Position numbers and translations under genes: made by a program
The notes under the pieces: model-generated
What the model was told of the DNA's origin: nothing
Databases searched by the model: none
The model's input: the letters and a program-made list of their open reading frames with translations, nothing else
NCBI GenBank assembly: GCA_028817225.1
Contig: JAPPQC010000045.1
Location: 1-64,000 of the forward strand
Origin: Gammaproteobacteria bacterium
GTDB lineage: Bacteria; Pseudomonadota; Gammaproteobacteria; Poriferisulfidales; Oxydemutatoraceae
Direction: 5' to 3'
Length of the DNA stretch: 64,000 bases
Part shown: in pieces, positions 51,578-61,079 of the stretch
Layout of the letters: each line of letters opens with the position of its first letter
Position numbering within the stretch: the first letter of the stretch is position 1

Positions 51578-53455
51578 ATGGATACATTAGAAAATAAAAT
51601 AGATGCTGAAGCTCTCACTGTTGAGAGAGTATTGTCGAGAAAATATGTCATCGACTATTTCCAAAGGGAATATCGGTGGGAACACAAGCATATGGATCAA
51701 CTCATTGGCGATTTAGAGTCAGCCTTTTTCAGCAATTATTCTGAAGATCATGATTTAGAAGATGTTGATAAGTACAACGGTTACTATTTGGGACCGGTTA
51801 TTCTCAGCAACAAAGGAACGAAATCGTCAATAATCGACGGCCAACAGCGCTTAACCTCGCTGACTCTCTTACTGATTTATCTTAATAACTTGATAGAGGA
51901 GGAGGGATATAACTCGGACGACATTCCCGACACACTGCCTAGCCTAATCCGCAAAAAGCATCTTGGTAAATACACTTTCAATATAGATGTCCGTGAAAGA
52001 ACTAAATGTATAGAAGCCTTGTATAAGGATGGCCGGTATTCGATGGAAGATGACGATGATGAGTCAACCCAGAATATATTGGCAAGATATGAAAGTATTG
52101 GCGATATGCTTTCCGATAAATTGAGGGGGAAAAATATTTTTCCGTTCTTTGTTAATTGGCTGATTCATAAGGTTGTCTTCGTGGTTATTGAAGCACACTC
52201 GGTGGATAATGCCTACACAATATTTGAAACCATGAATGACCGAGGTTTGAACCTCACTGCCAGCGAGATGCTGAAAGGGTACATACTGTCACACATAAAA
52301 GAAAGTGAAATCAGAACCGGCATCAATGATGTCTGGAAAGAGCAAATAAATTGCCTGCGCAGCTACAGCAAGGATGAGGATTTGAAGTTTTTCCAGGCGT
52401 GGTTGAGGGCAAAATACGCTGTGACCATTCGAACTGGTGGGGAAGGCGCGGTTAATGAAGACTTTGAAAAAATCAGCGCACGCTTTCATACATGGGTCAA
52501 GGATTGTGGCGCGGAAAAAATCAACCTCCGTAAATCAGGAGACTTTGCTTCGTTTGTGAGACCAAAATTTGTAAACTATTCTACAATTTACAGAAAAATT
52601 TATGATGCAAAGAGAGAGCTTACCGAAGGTCTTGAGCATTTACATTACACCCATGCGTGGGGGATTGCCAGCTCACTGGCGGACCCGCTCTTTCTGGCCC
52701 CTATTACTGAAGGTGACATACCAGATGAAAAGTTGGTTAAGCGGAAACTTAATATAGTTGCCAGGTACATAGAAACTTTTTGTGTTTATCGAGGCGCAAA
52801 CCGCCGGAACTTTTCACTAAGTTCTATTCGGTATACTCTGTCCAGGCTGGTTATAGATATTAGAGATAAATCTATTGAGGAGTTGGGGCAGATTTTGAAA
52901 GACAGGTTGAGCGAGACCAAAGAAGACCTGCATGGGCTTTTGAAGTTAAGGCTGCATGGGCAGAACAAGAAGTTTATAAAATTTTTTCTCAGCAGATTAA
53001 CTCAGCATATTGAGCAAGAATCAAACAAGCCCTCGACTTTTGCTCAATATTTCTTTGCTCAAGGAAAGAGCAGGTATGAGATTGAACATATCTGGGCCGA
53101 CAAAGTGGAACATCATAGGGATGAATTCGATCAGAATGAAGAGTTTAAGAAAAAGCGTAATATGCTTGGTGGTTTGCTTTTGCTTCCTGCCTCTACTAAT
53201 GCAGCTCATGGCGCAGACCTCTATGAGAAGAAAGTCAAGTATTATCTGAAAGAAAATTTATTGGCACAATCGCTGCACGAGGATTGTTATAGCAGAGAGC
53301 CTGATTTTCTGAGGTATAAGGAAAAATCCGGGCTTTCTTTTAAACCTCATTCTGAATTTAAATCAAGCGATATGAAAGAACGGCAACAGCTTTATTACGA
53401 AATAGCCAAAGAAATCTGGTCTTTGGATTTTTTTGATGCCGATGAGGTCAGTTAA
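51578..53455 (+). CDS. DUF262/DUF1524 GmrSD-like restriction endonuclease
   Basis: The 625-residue protein starts with a DUF262 (ParB/sulfiredoxin-like) domain: VIDYFQREYRWE near residue 24, and the nucleotide-hydrolysis signature IIDGQQRLTSLTLLL with DGQQR at residues 87-91, then FETMNDRGLNLTASEMLKGY. The C-terminal DUF1524 HNH-like domain holds RYEIEHIWADKVEH with His504, and NMLGGLLLLPASTNAAHG. This is the single-chain form of GmrSD, a type IV system acting on modified DNA. GGAGG lies before ATG 51578. It has the lowest GC of the window, so a separate transfer from mcrBC is likely. Confidence 0.88.
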   Translation: MDTLENKIDAEALTVERVLSRKYVIDYFQREYRWEHKHMDQLIGDLESAFFSNYSEDHDLEDVDKYNGYYLGPVILSNKGTKSSIIDGQQRLTSLTLLLIYLNNLIEEEGYNSDDIPDTLPSLIRKKHLGKYTFNIDVRERTKCIEALYKDGRYSMEDDDDESTQNILARYESIGDMLSDKLRGKNIFPFFVNWLIHKVVFVVIEAHSVDNAYTIFETMNDRGLNLTASEMLKGYILSHIKESEIRTGINDVWKEQINCLRSYSKDEDLKFFQAWLRAKYAVTIRTGGEGAVNEDFEKISARFHTWVKDCGAEKINLRKSGDFASFVRPKFVNYSTIYRKIYDAKRELTEGLEHLHYTHAWGIASSLADPLFLAPITEGDIPDEKLVKRKLNIVARYIETFCVYRGANRRNFSLSSIRYTLSRLVIDIRDKSIEELGQILKDRLSETKEDLHGLLKLRLHGQNKKFIKFFLSRLTQHIEQESNKPSTFAQYFFAQGKSRYEIEHIWADKVEHHRDEFDQNEEFKKKRNMLGGLLLLPASTNAAHGADLYEKKVKYYLKENLLAQSLHEDCYSREPDFLRYKEKSGLSFKPHSEFKSSDMKERQQLYYEIAKEIWSLDFFDADEVS

Positions 53456-53500
53456 ATAGGCATAATCAAAAGCGATAACAGCGGAGAGCCAGGAAAACCG

Positions 53501-53725
53501 ATGATGAAAGAACTGGATGTCGTAAGGCTTACCACTGACGCTTACGAAAAAGACGGCCTGAAGCGCGGTGAACAAGGCACCATTGTTCTTGTTTATTCCA
53601 GAACTGATGAGCAAGCCTACGAGGTGGAATTTCCCCGCTGGGAAGACAACTGGCCCATCAAGGTTAAAACAGTTACAGCCGATGAAATAGAGGTGGTGCA
53701 CAAGTGGAAAAAGAACAATGAATAA
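53501..53725 (+). CDS. DUF4926 family small protein
   Basis: A 74-residue protein typical of DUF4926: ELDVVRLTTDAYEKDGLKRGEQGTIVLVY and AYEVEFPRWEDNWPIKVKTVTADEIEVV, a small all-beta fold with an SH3-like look. Members occur beside toxin-antitoxin and restriction genes and have no assigned activity. It starts 45 bp after the GmrSD-like gene and has similar AT-rich composition, so it is probably part of that module. A 42-codon run overlaps its end but is not supported as a gene. Confidence 0.7.
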   Translation: MMKELDVVRLTTDAYEKDGLKRGEQGTIVLVYSRTDEQAYEVEFPRWEDNWPIKVKTVTADEIEVVHKWKKNNE

Positions 53726-53842
53726 AGGTGATGCTCCAGATTTACAAAGCCAGAAACCGATATATGCCAAAGCAGGCATACCATCAGGCGCGGCGGCAAA
53801 TGACGAACCAGCCCGGCAGCCCCGGCACTCCCCGGGCAGCCT

Positions 53843-53870
53843 TTGACCCCCGCCCAAAATAGGGTAAAAT
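53843..53870 (+). promoter_or_regulatory. Sigma70-type promoter for the rpsP operon
   Basis: TTGACC at 53843-53848 and TAAAAT at 53865-53870 are 16 bp apart. It lies at the right-hand border of the island, with a leader of about 37 nt before rpsP. It would let the ribosomal genes run independently of the interrupted ffh operon. Confidence 0.65.
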
Positions 53871-53913
53871 GCCCCCCTCAACCAAACCTGCAACCCAAAC
53901 CCAAGAAAATCCA

Positions 53914-54540
53914 ATGGTAGTAATTCGCCTGGCAAGAGGCGGGGCCAAGAAGAGGCCCTTTTATAACATCGTCGTGACCGACTCGCGCCGGCGGCGCGAC
54001 AGCGGCTATATTGAGCGCATCGGTTATTTCAATCCGCGCGCGCTGACCAGTGAAACGCGCTTTGAGATTGACAGCGAGCGGCTCGATTACTGGCGCGGGC
54101 AGGGCGTGAAACTGTCCGACCGCGTGACTTCGCTGGTCAAGTCCGGCGGCGCCCGCAAGCCGAAACCTGCGAAACCGGCAAAAGCGGCGCCGGCCAAATC
54201 AGAAACACCGGCAGCATCGGCAGAGCCTGACAAGGCCGCCGCACCGGAAGCGTCCGCCGCGCCGGAAGATTCGGCCACGCAAGAGGCGTCATCGGAAGAC
54301 TCGGCCAAACAAGAGGCATCCTCCAAACCGGAAGCGTCCGCAAAATCGGAAGAATCGGCCAAACCGGAAGCATCCGCAAAATCGGAAGACCCGGCCAAAC
54401 AAGAGGCGTCCGCCACAAAGGAAGCGTCCGCAAAACCGGAAGACTCAGCCAAACAAGAGTCATCCGCCAAACCGGAAGCATCTGCGGAAACCCCGACACC
54501 GGAACCCCCCAAAACTCCGGACTCCCCCAAACCCTCTTAA
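53914..54540 (+). CDS. rpsP: 30S ribosomal protein S16 with long low-complexity tail
   Basis: Residues 1-85 are a normal S16: [59 protein letters not shown]16 usually ends near residue 85-90. Here it continues to 208 with Ala, Lys, Glu, Pro and Ser in a repeated pattern ([17 protein letters not shown] and similar), a disordered charged tail. ATG 53914 is chosen at the start of the S16 domain. It is first in rpsP-rimM-trmD-rplS. The tail faces the equally unusual N-terminus of RimM across a 41-bp gap. Confidence 0.92.
   Translation: MVVIRLARGGAKKRPFYNIVVTDSRRRRDSGYIERIGYFNPRALTSETRFEIDSERLDYWRGQGVKLSDRVTSLVKSGGARKPKPAKPAKAAPAKSETPAASAEPDKAAAPEASAAPEDSATQEASSEDSAKQEASSKPEASAKSEESAKPEASAKSEDPAKQEASATKEASAKPEDSAKQESSAKPEASAETPTPEPPKTPDSPKPS
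54165..54534 (+). repeat. Low-complexity repeat encoding the S16 tail
   Basis: Units such as AAACCGGAAGCGTCCGC and GAAGACTCGGCCAAACAAG recur irregularly about eight times. Frame is kept throughout. Composition is Ala/Lys/Glu/Ser/Pro. Confidence 0.75.
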
Positions 54541-54548
54541 CCCCCCAC

Positions 54549-54570
54549 CGGCGCGCCCGCTGGCGCGCCG
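54549..54570 (+). promoter_or_regulatory. Strong hairpin between rpsP and rimM
   Basis: CGGCGCGCC (54549-54557) pairs with GGCGCGCCG (54562-54570) around CGCT, a 9-bp all-GC stem 11 nt before the rimM ATG. There is no T run, so it is more likely to act on RNA stability or translation than to end transcription. Confidence 0.5.
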
Positions 54571-54581
54571 TGCAAACCCGC

Positions 54582-55310
54582 ATGGCACAGAACGGAAAGT
54601 CCGGCAACGCCGCCACTGACACCGCCATTGCCGCCACCACCGACGCCACCACCGGCGCCGCCGCTGATGCCACCACTGACACCGCCATTGCCGCCACCAC
54701 CGACGCCACCGCCGCCGCTGATGCCACCACTGACATCGCCATTGCCGCCACCACCGACACCGCCGGCAATGCCACCGACGCCACCACCCCCACCACCGAC
54801 ACCCCCAACATCCTCCCCATCGGCACCATATCCGGCGTATTCGGCTGCGACGGCTGGATACGCATACACTCCCACACCGAACCCATGCAAGACATCGCGC
54901 GTTACCCCCGCTGGCTCATCGGCGGCAACCCGTGGAAGCAATACGAAGTTACCGAAGTGCGCGCGCACGGCAACGGCCTCGTCGCCAAACTCGCGGGCAT
55001 TGAAGACCGCACACAGGCGCTCGCCCTGATGCACCTTGATATTGCCATCACCAAAGAGCAGTTGCCGCCACTCGCGCCCGGCGAATATTACTGGTTTCAA
55101 CTCACCGGCCTGCAAGTCGTCAACCTGCGCGGCGAGGTGCTGGGCGCCGTGTCGCGCCTGATTGCCACCGGCGCCAATGATGTGCTTGAAGTGTCCGCCG
55201 CCGGCGCCACCTGCCTGATTCCGTATATTGATGATGTCGTCAAGCGGGTGGACACGCGCGGCGGCACAATCCAGGTGGACTGGCGCAAGGAATGGTGCGA
55301 TGCGAACTGA
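54582..55310 (+). CDS. rimM: Ribosome maturation factor RimM with repeat extension
   Basis: RimM helps assemble the 30S head. Residues from about 77 form the RimM core: LPIGTISGVFGCDGWIRIHSHTE, GIEDRTQALALMHLDIAI, then the PRC-barrel with GEYYWFQLTGLQVV and CLIPYIDDVVKRVD. The first 75 residues are an Ala/Thr/Asp repeat (ATTDTAIAATTDAT) not found in normal RimM. GTG 54570 could also be used. The 3' end carries a duplicated piece of the trmD start, and the stop overlaps that piece. Confidence 0.9.
   Translation: MAQNGKSGNAATDTAIAATTDATTGAAADATTDTAIAATTDATAAADATTDIAIAATTDTAGNATDATTPTTDTPNILPIGTISGVFGCDGWIRIHSHTEPMQDIARYPRWLIGGNPWKQYEVTEVRAHGNGLVAKLAGIEDRTQALALMHLDIAITKEQLPPLAPGEYYWFQLTGLQVVNLRGEVLGAVSRLIATGANDVLEVSAAGATCLIPYIDDVVKRVDTRGGTIQVDWRKEWCDAN
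54600..54800 (+). repeat. Minisatellite encoding the RimM N-terminal extension
   Basis: Repeated blocks of GCCACCACTGACACCGCC and GCCATTGCCGCCACCACCGAC, about three 45-50 bp super-repeats, all in frame. Pyrimidine-rich on the coding strand. Confidence 0.8.
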
Positions 55311-55352
55311 CACCGCAACCATGTTCCCGCAGGCAACCGCCGCGCTCGCCGC
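55288..55352 (+). repeat. Degenerate tandem copy of the trmD start region
   Basis: Bases 55288-55352 repeat 55355-55419 with a 67-bp offset. Both have GGAATGGTGCGATGCGAANTGACA, then diverge slightly. The upstream copy still reads MRTDTATMFPQATAALA, against the true [17 protein letters not shown], and then stops. It also contains the last codons of rimM, so both copies keep a rimM-like stop. Confidence 0.85.
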
Positions 55353-55366
55353 CAGGGAATGGTGCG

Positions 55367-56155
55367 ATGCGAATTGACATCGTAACGGTGTTTCCGCAGA
55401 TGATCGCCGCGCTCGCCAGCGGCGGCGTCGTCGCGCGCGCCATTGAACGCGGTCTGCTGACGCTGGAGGCATGGAACCCGCGAGACCACGCCGACAACGC
55501 CTACGGCGCGGTGGACGACCGCCCCTACGGCGGCGGCCCCGGCATGGTGATGATGGCCGCGCCGCTTGCGAAGGCGCTGCACGCGGCGCGCGCCCGCCAG
55601 TCCGGGCGCTTTCGCGTCATCCACCTGACGCCGCGCGGCGGGCGCCTGACGCAGGCCGAGGTCAACCGCCTGGCCGGCCTCGACGGCCTGGTGCTGCTGG
55701 CCGGGCGCTACGAGGGCGTGGACGAGCGCCTGGTGGAACTGGAGGTGGACGAGGAATGGTCGCTCGGCGACTATGTCATCAGCGGCGGCGAACTGGCCGC
55801 GATGGTGCTGGCCGACGCGGTGATGCGCCAGCGCCCCGGCGTGCTCGGGCACGGCGAATCGGCGCGCCAGGATTCCTTCATGACTGGACTTCTGGATTGT
55901 CCGCATTATACTCGTCCGTCGGAATACTGCGGCGCGCGGGTGCCGGAGGTGCTGCTCGGCGGCAACCACGAAGCCATCCGCCGCTGGCGCCTGAAACAAT
56001 CGCTGGTCAGAACCTTCGAGAAAAGGCCGGATTTGTTCCGGGCGCGCCGCCTGAACGATGAGGAAAAGAAAATGATCGCCGAACATCTCGACGAAAAGCA
56101 GTCCCGCAAACCCGAAGCGCGGCCCGCGCAACCCGCGGACAAAGACAATGCCTGA
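55367..56155 (+). CDS. trmD: tRNA (guanine-N1)-methyltransferase
   Basis: TrmD methylates G37 of tRNAs with a trefoil-knot SPOUT fold. The 262-residue protein has [31 protein letters not shown] near residue 45, [15 protein letters not shown] near residue 113, the knot segment [23 protein letters not shown] near residue 133, and [22 protein letters not shown] 55367 is preferred; a decayed earlier ATG (55300) belongs to the duplicated start. It overlaps rplS by 8 nt. Confidence 0.95.
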   Translation: MRIDIVTVFPQMIAALASGGVVARAIERGLLTLEAWNPRDHADNAYGAVDDRPYGGGPGMVMMAAPLAKALHAARARQSGRFRVIHLTPRGGRLTQAEVNRLAGLDGLVLLAGRYEGVDERLVELEVDEEWSLGDYVISGGELAAMVLADAVMRQRPGVLGHGESARQDSFMTGLLDCPHYTRPSEYCGARVPEVLLGGNHEAIRRWRLKQSLVRTFEKRPDLFRARRLNDEEKKMIAEHLDEKQSRKPEARPAQPADKDNA

Positions 56156-56501
56156 ACTGCTGCGAGAAATAGAAGCCGGCATGATGAACGCCGAAATCCC
56201 GGACTTTGCGCCGGGCGACACCGTCGTCGTGCAGGTCAAGGTGCGCGAGGGCAGCCGCGAGCGCGTGCAGGCGTTTGAGGGCGTCGTCATCGCCCGGCGC
56301 AACCGCGGGCTGAACTCGTCGTTCACCGTGCGCAAGATATCCAACGGCGAGGGCGTCGAGCGCGTGTTCCAGACTTACAGCCCGCTGATAGACGGCATCC
56401 GCGTCAAGCGCCGCGGCAAGGTGCGCCGCGCCAAGTTGTATTACCTGCGCGGGCGCACCGGCAAGGCCGCGCGCGTCAGGGAAAAACTGCGGAAAAATTA
56501 G
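56148..56501 (+). CDS. rplS: 50S ribosomal protein L19
   Basis: The 117-residue L19 has [32 protein letters not shown] and the conserved C-terminus [34 protein letters not shown]-type sequence. Normal length. The start overlaps the trmD stop by 8 nt. It closes the conserved cluster, and the tRNA-Gly gene follows after 52 bp. Confidence 0.96.
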   Translation: MPELLREIEAGMMNAEIPDFAPGDTVVVQVKVREGSRERVQAFEGVVIARRNRGLNSSFTVRKISNGEGVERVFQTYSPLIDGIRVKRRGKVRRAKLYYLRGRTGKAARVREKLRKN

Positions 56502-56553
56502 CCGCCGCTTGCGGCTCATGCGCTCCGGGCGGCTCTCCGAGCGCGCCTTCCGG

Positions 56554-56627
56554 GCGGGCGTAGTATAGTGGTATTACCCCAGCTTCCCAAGCTGGTGAGG
56601 AGGGTTCGATTCCCTTCGCCCGCTCCA
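56554..56627 (+). tRNA. tRNA-Gly (CCC anticodon)
   Basis: A 74-nt cloverleaf: acceptor stem GCGGGCG with CGCCCGC, D arm around TAGTATAGTGGTATTA, anticodon stem CCAGC/GCTGG with loop TTCCCAA (anticodon CCC), T arm GAGGGTTCGATTCCCTT, discriminator T and an encoded CCA. The CCC glycine anticodon reads GGG. The neighbouring gene moaA has its -10 box 26 bp downstream. Confidence 0.92.
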
Positions 56628-56652
56628 CGCCGCCGCAATCCGCCGCAGTCCT

Positions 56653-56658
56653 TATAAT
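56653..56658 (+). promoter_or_regulatory. -10 box for moaA
   Basis: A perfect TATAAT 10 nt before the moaA ATG. The region 17 bp upstream lies in the tRNA T arm and has no -35 consensus. If used, the leader is only a few nt. Confidence 0.35.
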
Positions 56659-56668
56659 AGGGGGTGTG

Positions 56669-57679
<1,011 letters not shown>

Positions 57680-57683
57680 GTGC

Positions 57684-57689
57684 TACAAT
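57684..57689 (+). promoter_or_regulatory. -10 box before the envelope operon
   Basis: TACAAT 30 bp before the ATG at 57720, just after the moaA stop; a small GGCCC/GGGCC inverted repeat follows. A clear -35 is not seen. Confidence 0.35.
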
Positions 57690-57719
57690 AAGCATGGCCC
57701 GGAAACGGGGCCGAATACG

Positions 57720-58388
57720 ATGTATCAGATGAACTTCATCGCCGGATTGCCTGTTATTGCCTCGCTGCTTTTGATGTCGGCGGCGCGGGGCGGGGAGCAG
57801 GACGCCCCCGCTTCCGTCTATGACGATTGCAGCCGCGTGGAGATTCCGTACGAGGAGGACGGCAAAGTCCTCACCGCCGCTGAAAAAACCGCCCGCATGG
57901 ACAAGGCGTTTTATGAATCGCTGGCGCGCTTTGAACGCTGCCAGACATCGCTCTCGTCCGACGACGGCAGTGATGCCGGCGGCGGCAGCGGCGGTGGCAG
58001 CGGCGGCGGTGGTAACAGCGGCGACAGCGGCAGCAGCGGCAACGCCGGCGACAGCGGCGGCAATAACGGCGCCGTTCAATCCGTGCCGTCGTCATCCGTT
58101 TCCGGCACCGAACCCGACAGCGACAAGAAAGAAGACGGCACGGCGCAGGAAACGGCGCTTCAGTCTCCGCAAACCGGGACGGATCGCCAGCCGCAGGCCA
58201 TGCCGGGCAGCGGCAAATTGCCCGAGGACATTCCTCCCGCCGATAACGACAGCGTGCTTGAGGCGCAAATCCGGGCGGCGGCGCAGGCCGAACAAGACCC
58301 CGAAAAGAGGGAAAGACTGTGGAATGAATACCGCAGATACAAAAACCTTCCGATCAAGAAGTCAACCATGGAGGAGAAGCCACAATGA
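57720..58388 (+). CDS. Secreted Gly/Ser-rich protein, first gene of envelope operon
   Basis: Unrecognised. The 222-residue protein has a Sec signal peptide (hydrophobic LPVIASLLLMSAA core, cleavage near residue 24), a short folded part with two Cys (DDCSRVEIPYEEDGK and RFERCQ), a Gly/Ser/Asp/Asn low-complexity run near residues 83-120, an acidic and Gln-rich part, and a C-terminal charged helix (AQAEQDPEKRERLWNEYRRYK). It overlaps the following lipoprotein gene by 4 nt. A periplasmic helper for the operon's machinery is inferred. Confidence 0.7.
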   Translation: MYQMNFIAGLPVIASLLLMSAARGGEQDAPASVYDDCSRVEIPYEEDGKVLTAAEKTARMDKAFYESLARFERCQTSLSSDDGSDAGGGSGGGSGGGGNSGDSGSSGNAGDSGGNNGAVQSVPSSSVSGTEPDSDKKEDGTAQETALQSPQTGTDRQPQAMPGSGKLPEDIPPADNDSVLEAQIRAAAQAEQDPEKRERLWNEYRRYKNLPIKKSTMEEKPQ

Positions 58389-59620
58389 AACGCCAAATCG
58401 CAAAAGCGGGATTGATTCCCCTGATCCCCCTGACACTGCTGTTGTCGGCCTGTGTCACCACCGGCGGTTTTCTGGGCGGTTCATCCGGCGGGCTTTCCGT
58501 CGGCCCCGGCGTTGCCATCAACGATGAACAGGCCGCCGCCGCCGGCCTGCCCGAGGGCACGCCGAGGCTGGATGTCGCCGTTCCGGTTTTCAACCCCGGC
58601 CTGCCGGAAGACCCGGACGACTACGAGGAAGAGAATGTCTGGCCCGAACTGCGCCGCGCCGAGGCCAACCGGTTCGCGTTGCAGACGAAACAGGCGCTGG
58701 AAAACACCGGCGTATTCGGCGCGGTGCGCGTCACGCCCGACGCAAAGGCGACCGCGGATTTGTATGTCATCGGCGCCATCAAGGAGTCCAACGGCGAAGA
58801 TGTGGCGGTGCAGATTGAAGTGGTGGACATTTCCGGCAGACGCTGGCACCGCAAGACCTACAAGCACCGCGTCAAGGAGGCGTTCTTCCGGGATTTGCGA
58901 AACGAGGGCAAGGACCCGTATCAGCCGGTGTTCACCGAGGCCGCCGCCGACATCGCCGCCTTGCTGCGTAAAAAGCGCGCCCGCGAACTGGCGCTGCTGA
59001 AATCAATCGCCGACATGCGCTTTGCGGCCAGTTACTCGCCGGGCGCGTTCGGCGAACACCTTGAGCGCAAGGGCAAAACCTTCCAACTGGCGAGCCTGCC
59101 CGCCGCCGACGACCCGATGCTGGTGCGAACCCGCGCCATCCGGGTGCGCGACCAGTTGTTTGTTGATCGTCTGCAAGCGCACTACGACGGTTTCAGCAGC
59201 CGCATGGACGAGAGTTATTCGGTCTGGCAAAAGGAGAGTTTCACCGAGGCCAAGGCCGCCCGCGAGGCGTACAGAAAGGCCGTGGTGGAAGGCATACTCG
59301 GCGCCGTTGTCGCCGGGCTTAGCATTGCGATGGCCGCGAACAGCGACTCTTCCACACACCAGGGCGCGGCGGCGGCGGGGGCGCTGACGGGCGCCGCCCT
59401 GATTGCGAAAAGTTTTCAGACCAGGTCGGAGATGAAGGTGCACCGCGACGCCCTCGCCGAACTGGGCGAGTCCATTCACGCCGACCTCGCGCCGCAGGTG
59501 ATTGAGTTTGAGGACAAGACGGTGGAACTCACCGGCAACGCCGAACAGCAGTTCAGCCAGTGGCGGGATTATCTGAAGCGCATTTACAGGCAGGAGGCGA
59601 CGCCGCAAGTCCGGATATAA
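58385..59620 (+). CDS. Outer-membrane-type lipoprotein, unknown function
   Basis: Unrecognised. The 411-residue protein has a lipoprotein signal, IPLTLLLSACVTTGG, lipid Cys near residue 23. A following Gly/Ser linker leads to an alpha/beta region (residues 60-200, PRLDVAVPVFNPGLPED and ATADLYVIGAIKES, similar to lipoproteins with GNA1162/CsgG-like folds), then helical segments and a short hydrophobic hairpin (VVEGILGAVVAGLSIAMAA and AAAGALTGAALIAKSF) near residues 306-345. The hydrophobic pair could insert in a membrane or oligomerise. It is coupled to both neighbours. Confidence 0.75.
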   Translation: MKRQIAKAGLIPLIPLTLLLSACVTTGGFLGGSSGGLSVGPGVAINDEQAAAAGLPEGTPRLDVAVPVFNPGLPEDPDDYEEENVWPELRRAEANRFALQTKQALENTGVFGAVRVTPDAKATADLYVIGAIKESNGEDVAVQIEVVDISGRRWHRKTYKHRVKEAFFRDLRNEGKDPYQPVFTEAAADIAALLRKKRARELALLKSIADMRFAASYSPGAFGEHLERKGKTFQLASLPAADDPMLVRTRAIRVRDQLFVDRLQAHYDGFSSRMDESYSVWQKESFTEAKAAREAYRKAVVEGILGAVVAGLSIAMAANSDSSTHQGAAAAGALTGAALIAKSFQTRSEMKVHRDALAELGESIHADLAPQVIEFEDKTVELTGNAEQQFSQWRDYLKRIYRQEATPQVRI

Positions 59621-59627
59621 GCCGGCG

Positions 59628-61079
59628 ATGGTCAACGCCACTGAAAAGAAAGTCTTTCTTGCAAGGGAGGCGAGCGCCGGCAGGAAAAAGACGGCGGCGC
59701 TGGTCGCGCTGGCCGCCGGGCTGGTGCTCGCCGTTGCCGCCGCCGTGCTGTATTTTGCCCTGCCGGCATGGGTGGCCGACGACAGCGGCGGCGCCCCGGC
59801 ACGCGGCGCGGACGACGGCGGCGGCGCGGCGGACGACGACGGTGATGCGCTGGCCGCGAGAGAAAACTTCAAGCGGCAACTCAAAACCTTTCAGTTGGAA
59901 ACGGAACCGGCCCTGCTGAATGTGTCCGTCGCCGCCTGGGCGCCGGACATCAACGACGACATCCTCGCGCGCAAGGAAAAAGCCCTGCGCGCCTTCAACG
60001 CCGGCAATTACCCGTCCGCCGTCGCCCTGTTGCAAGGCGCCGCCGACGCCGCCGGGGATGCGTTGAAACTCGCCGCCAATCAATACCGCGCCGGCATGGA
60101 AGCCGCCGCCCACGGCCTGCGGATGAACGATGTGGAGGCCGCGCGCGAAGGCATCGCCCTCGCCTTGACGCTGAAACCGGACGAGGCCGCCGCCCGCGCG
60201 CTGCAATCGCGCATCGCCGTTTTGCCGGAAGTCATCCGGTTGCTGGCGCTGGCGGACAGGGCGCGGGCCGAGAACGACCACCGCTCGCAGAGAGATCATC
60301 TGGAAGAAGTCGTGCGCCTGGATTCGGCGCGCGAGGATGTGCGGGCGCGGTTGCAGGCGCTTGCCGCGGAAATCGCGGAGCGGGATTTTGCCGCCCACAT
60401 TGCCGGCGGCATGGACGCCGTCGCCAAACGCGACCTGCGCGGCGCGCTGCAATTCATCCGGCAGGCCGAAAAGATATACCCCGCGCGCGAGGAAGTCTCG
60501 CTGCTGCGCCGCAACATCCGGCGGCTGGACCGCGAAGTGACGATGCAAAGACATTTAAGCGCCGCGCGCCAGGCGGCTGCAAGGGACGACTGGAACGGCG
60601 CCCGCGCCGCCTACGGCCAGGCCGCGGCGGTGGACGCCGCCGATGCCGAGGCGGTTGACGGCGCAAAACTGGCCGCGCAGGTGGTCGGCGCGCACAACGA
60701 CATCGCCGATTATCTGGCGCGCCCGCAGCGGCTGTCTTCGGAGAATGTGGCGGCGCTGGCCGCGGAGGCGGTGCGGCGCGCGCAGGCTTTTTACCGGATA
60801 AGCCCCGGCCTTGAAAAGCAGGCACGCTCGCTTGAAACGCTGATTGCCGGTTATGCAAAGCCGGTGCAGGTGGTCGTTCGCTCCGACAACAAAACCAGGA
60901 TTCTGGTGCGCGGCGTCGGCGAAGTGGGCAGAACCCGTGAAAGAACCGTTGACCTGAGGCCGGGCACCTACACTTTCGAGGGCAGGCGTCCGGGCTACCA
61001 GTCCAAATTGATTCAGGTCGAGGTGCGCCCCGGCGCCGCGCCGCCGGAAGTGACGCTGATTTGCGATGAACGGGTTTGA
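59628..61079 (+). CDS. Membrane-anchored repeat protein with C-terminal PEGA domain
   Basis: The 483-residue protein has one membrane helix near residues 24-46 (ALVALAAGLVLAVAAAVLYFAL) with a short basic N-terminus inside. The exported part is made of helical TPR-like pairs (KALRAFNAGNYPSAVALLQGA, NDVEAAREGIALALTLKPDEA, MDAVAKRDLRGALQFIRQAEKIYP). The C-terminal 75 residues form a PEGA domain (VGRTRERTVDLRPGTYTFEGRRPGY). It resembles periplasmic scaffolds that touch peptidoglycan or partner PEGA proteins. Start ATG 59628; it overlaps the next gene by 14 nt. Confidence 0.78.
   Translation: MVNATEKKVFLAREASAGRKKTAALVALAAGLVLAVAAAVLYFALPAWVADDSGGAPARGADDGGGAADDDGDALAARENFKRQLKTFQLETEPALLNVSVAAWAPDINDDILARKEKALRAFNAGNYPSAVALLQGAADAAGDALKLAANQYRAGMEAAAHGLRMNDVEAAREGIALALTLKPDEAAARALQSRIAVLPEVIRLLALADRARAENDHRSQRDHLEEVVRLDSAREDVRARLQALAAEIAERDFAAHIAGGMDAVAKRDLRGALQFIRQAEKIYPAREEVSLLRRNIRRLDREVTMQRHLSAARQAAARDDWNGARAAYGQAAAVDAADAEAVDGAKLAAQVVGAHNDIADYLARPQRLSSENVAALAAEAVRRAQAFYRISPGLEKQARSLETLIAGYAKPVQVVVRSDNKTRILVRGVGEVGRTRERTVDLRPGTYTFEGRRPGYQSKLIQVEVRPGAAPPEVTLICDERV

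Noticed and set aside
53718-53846. 42-codon frame overlapping the DUF4926 stop
   Set aside because: No family resemblance, mixed composition across the island border, and the rpsP promoter overlaps its end.
56502-56520. Terminator after rplS
   Set aside because: AGCCGC/GCGGCT forms a 6-bp stem but there is no T run, so termination is not supported.
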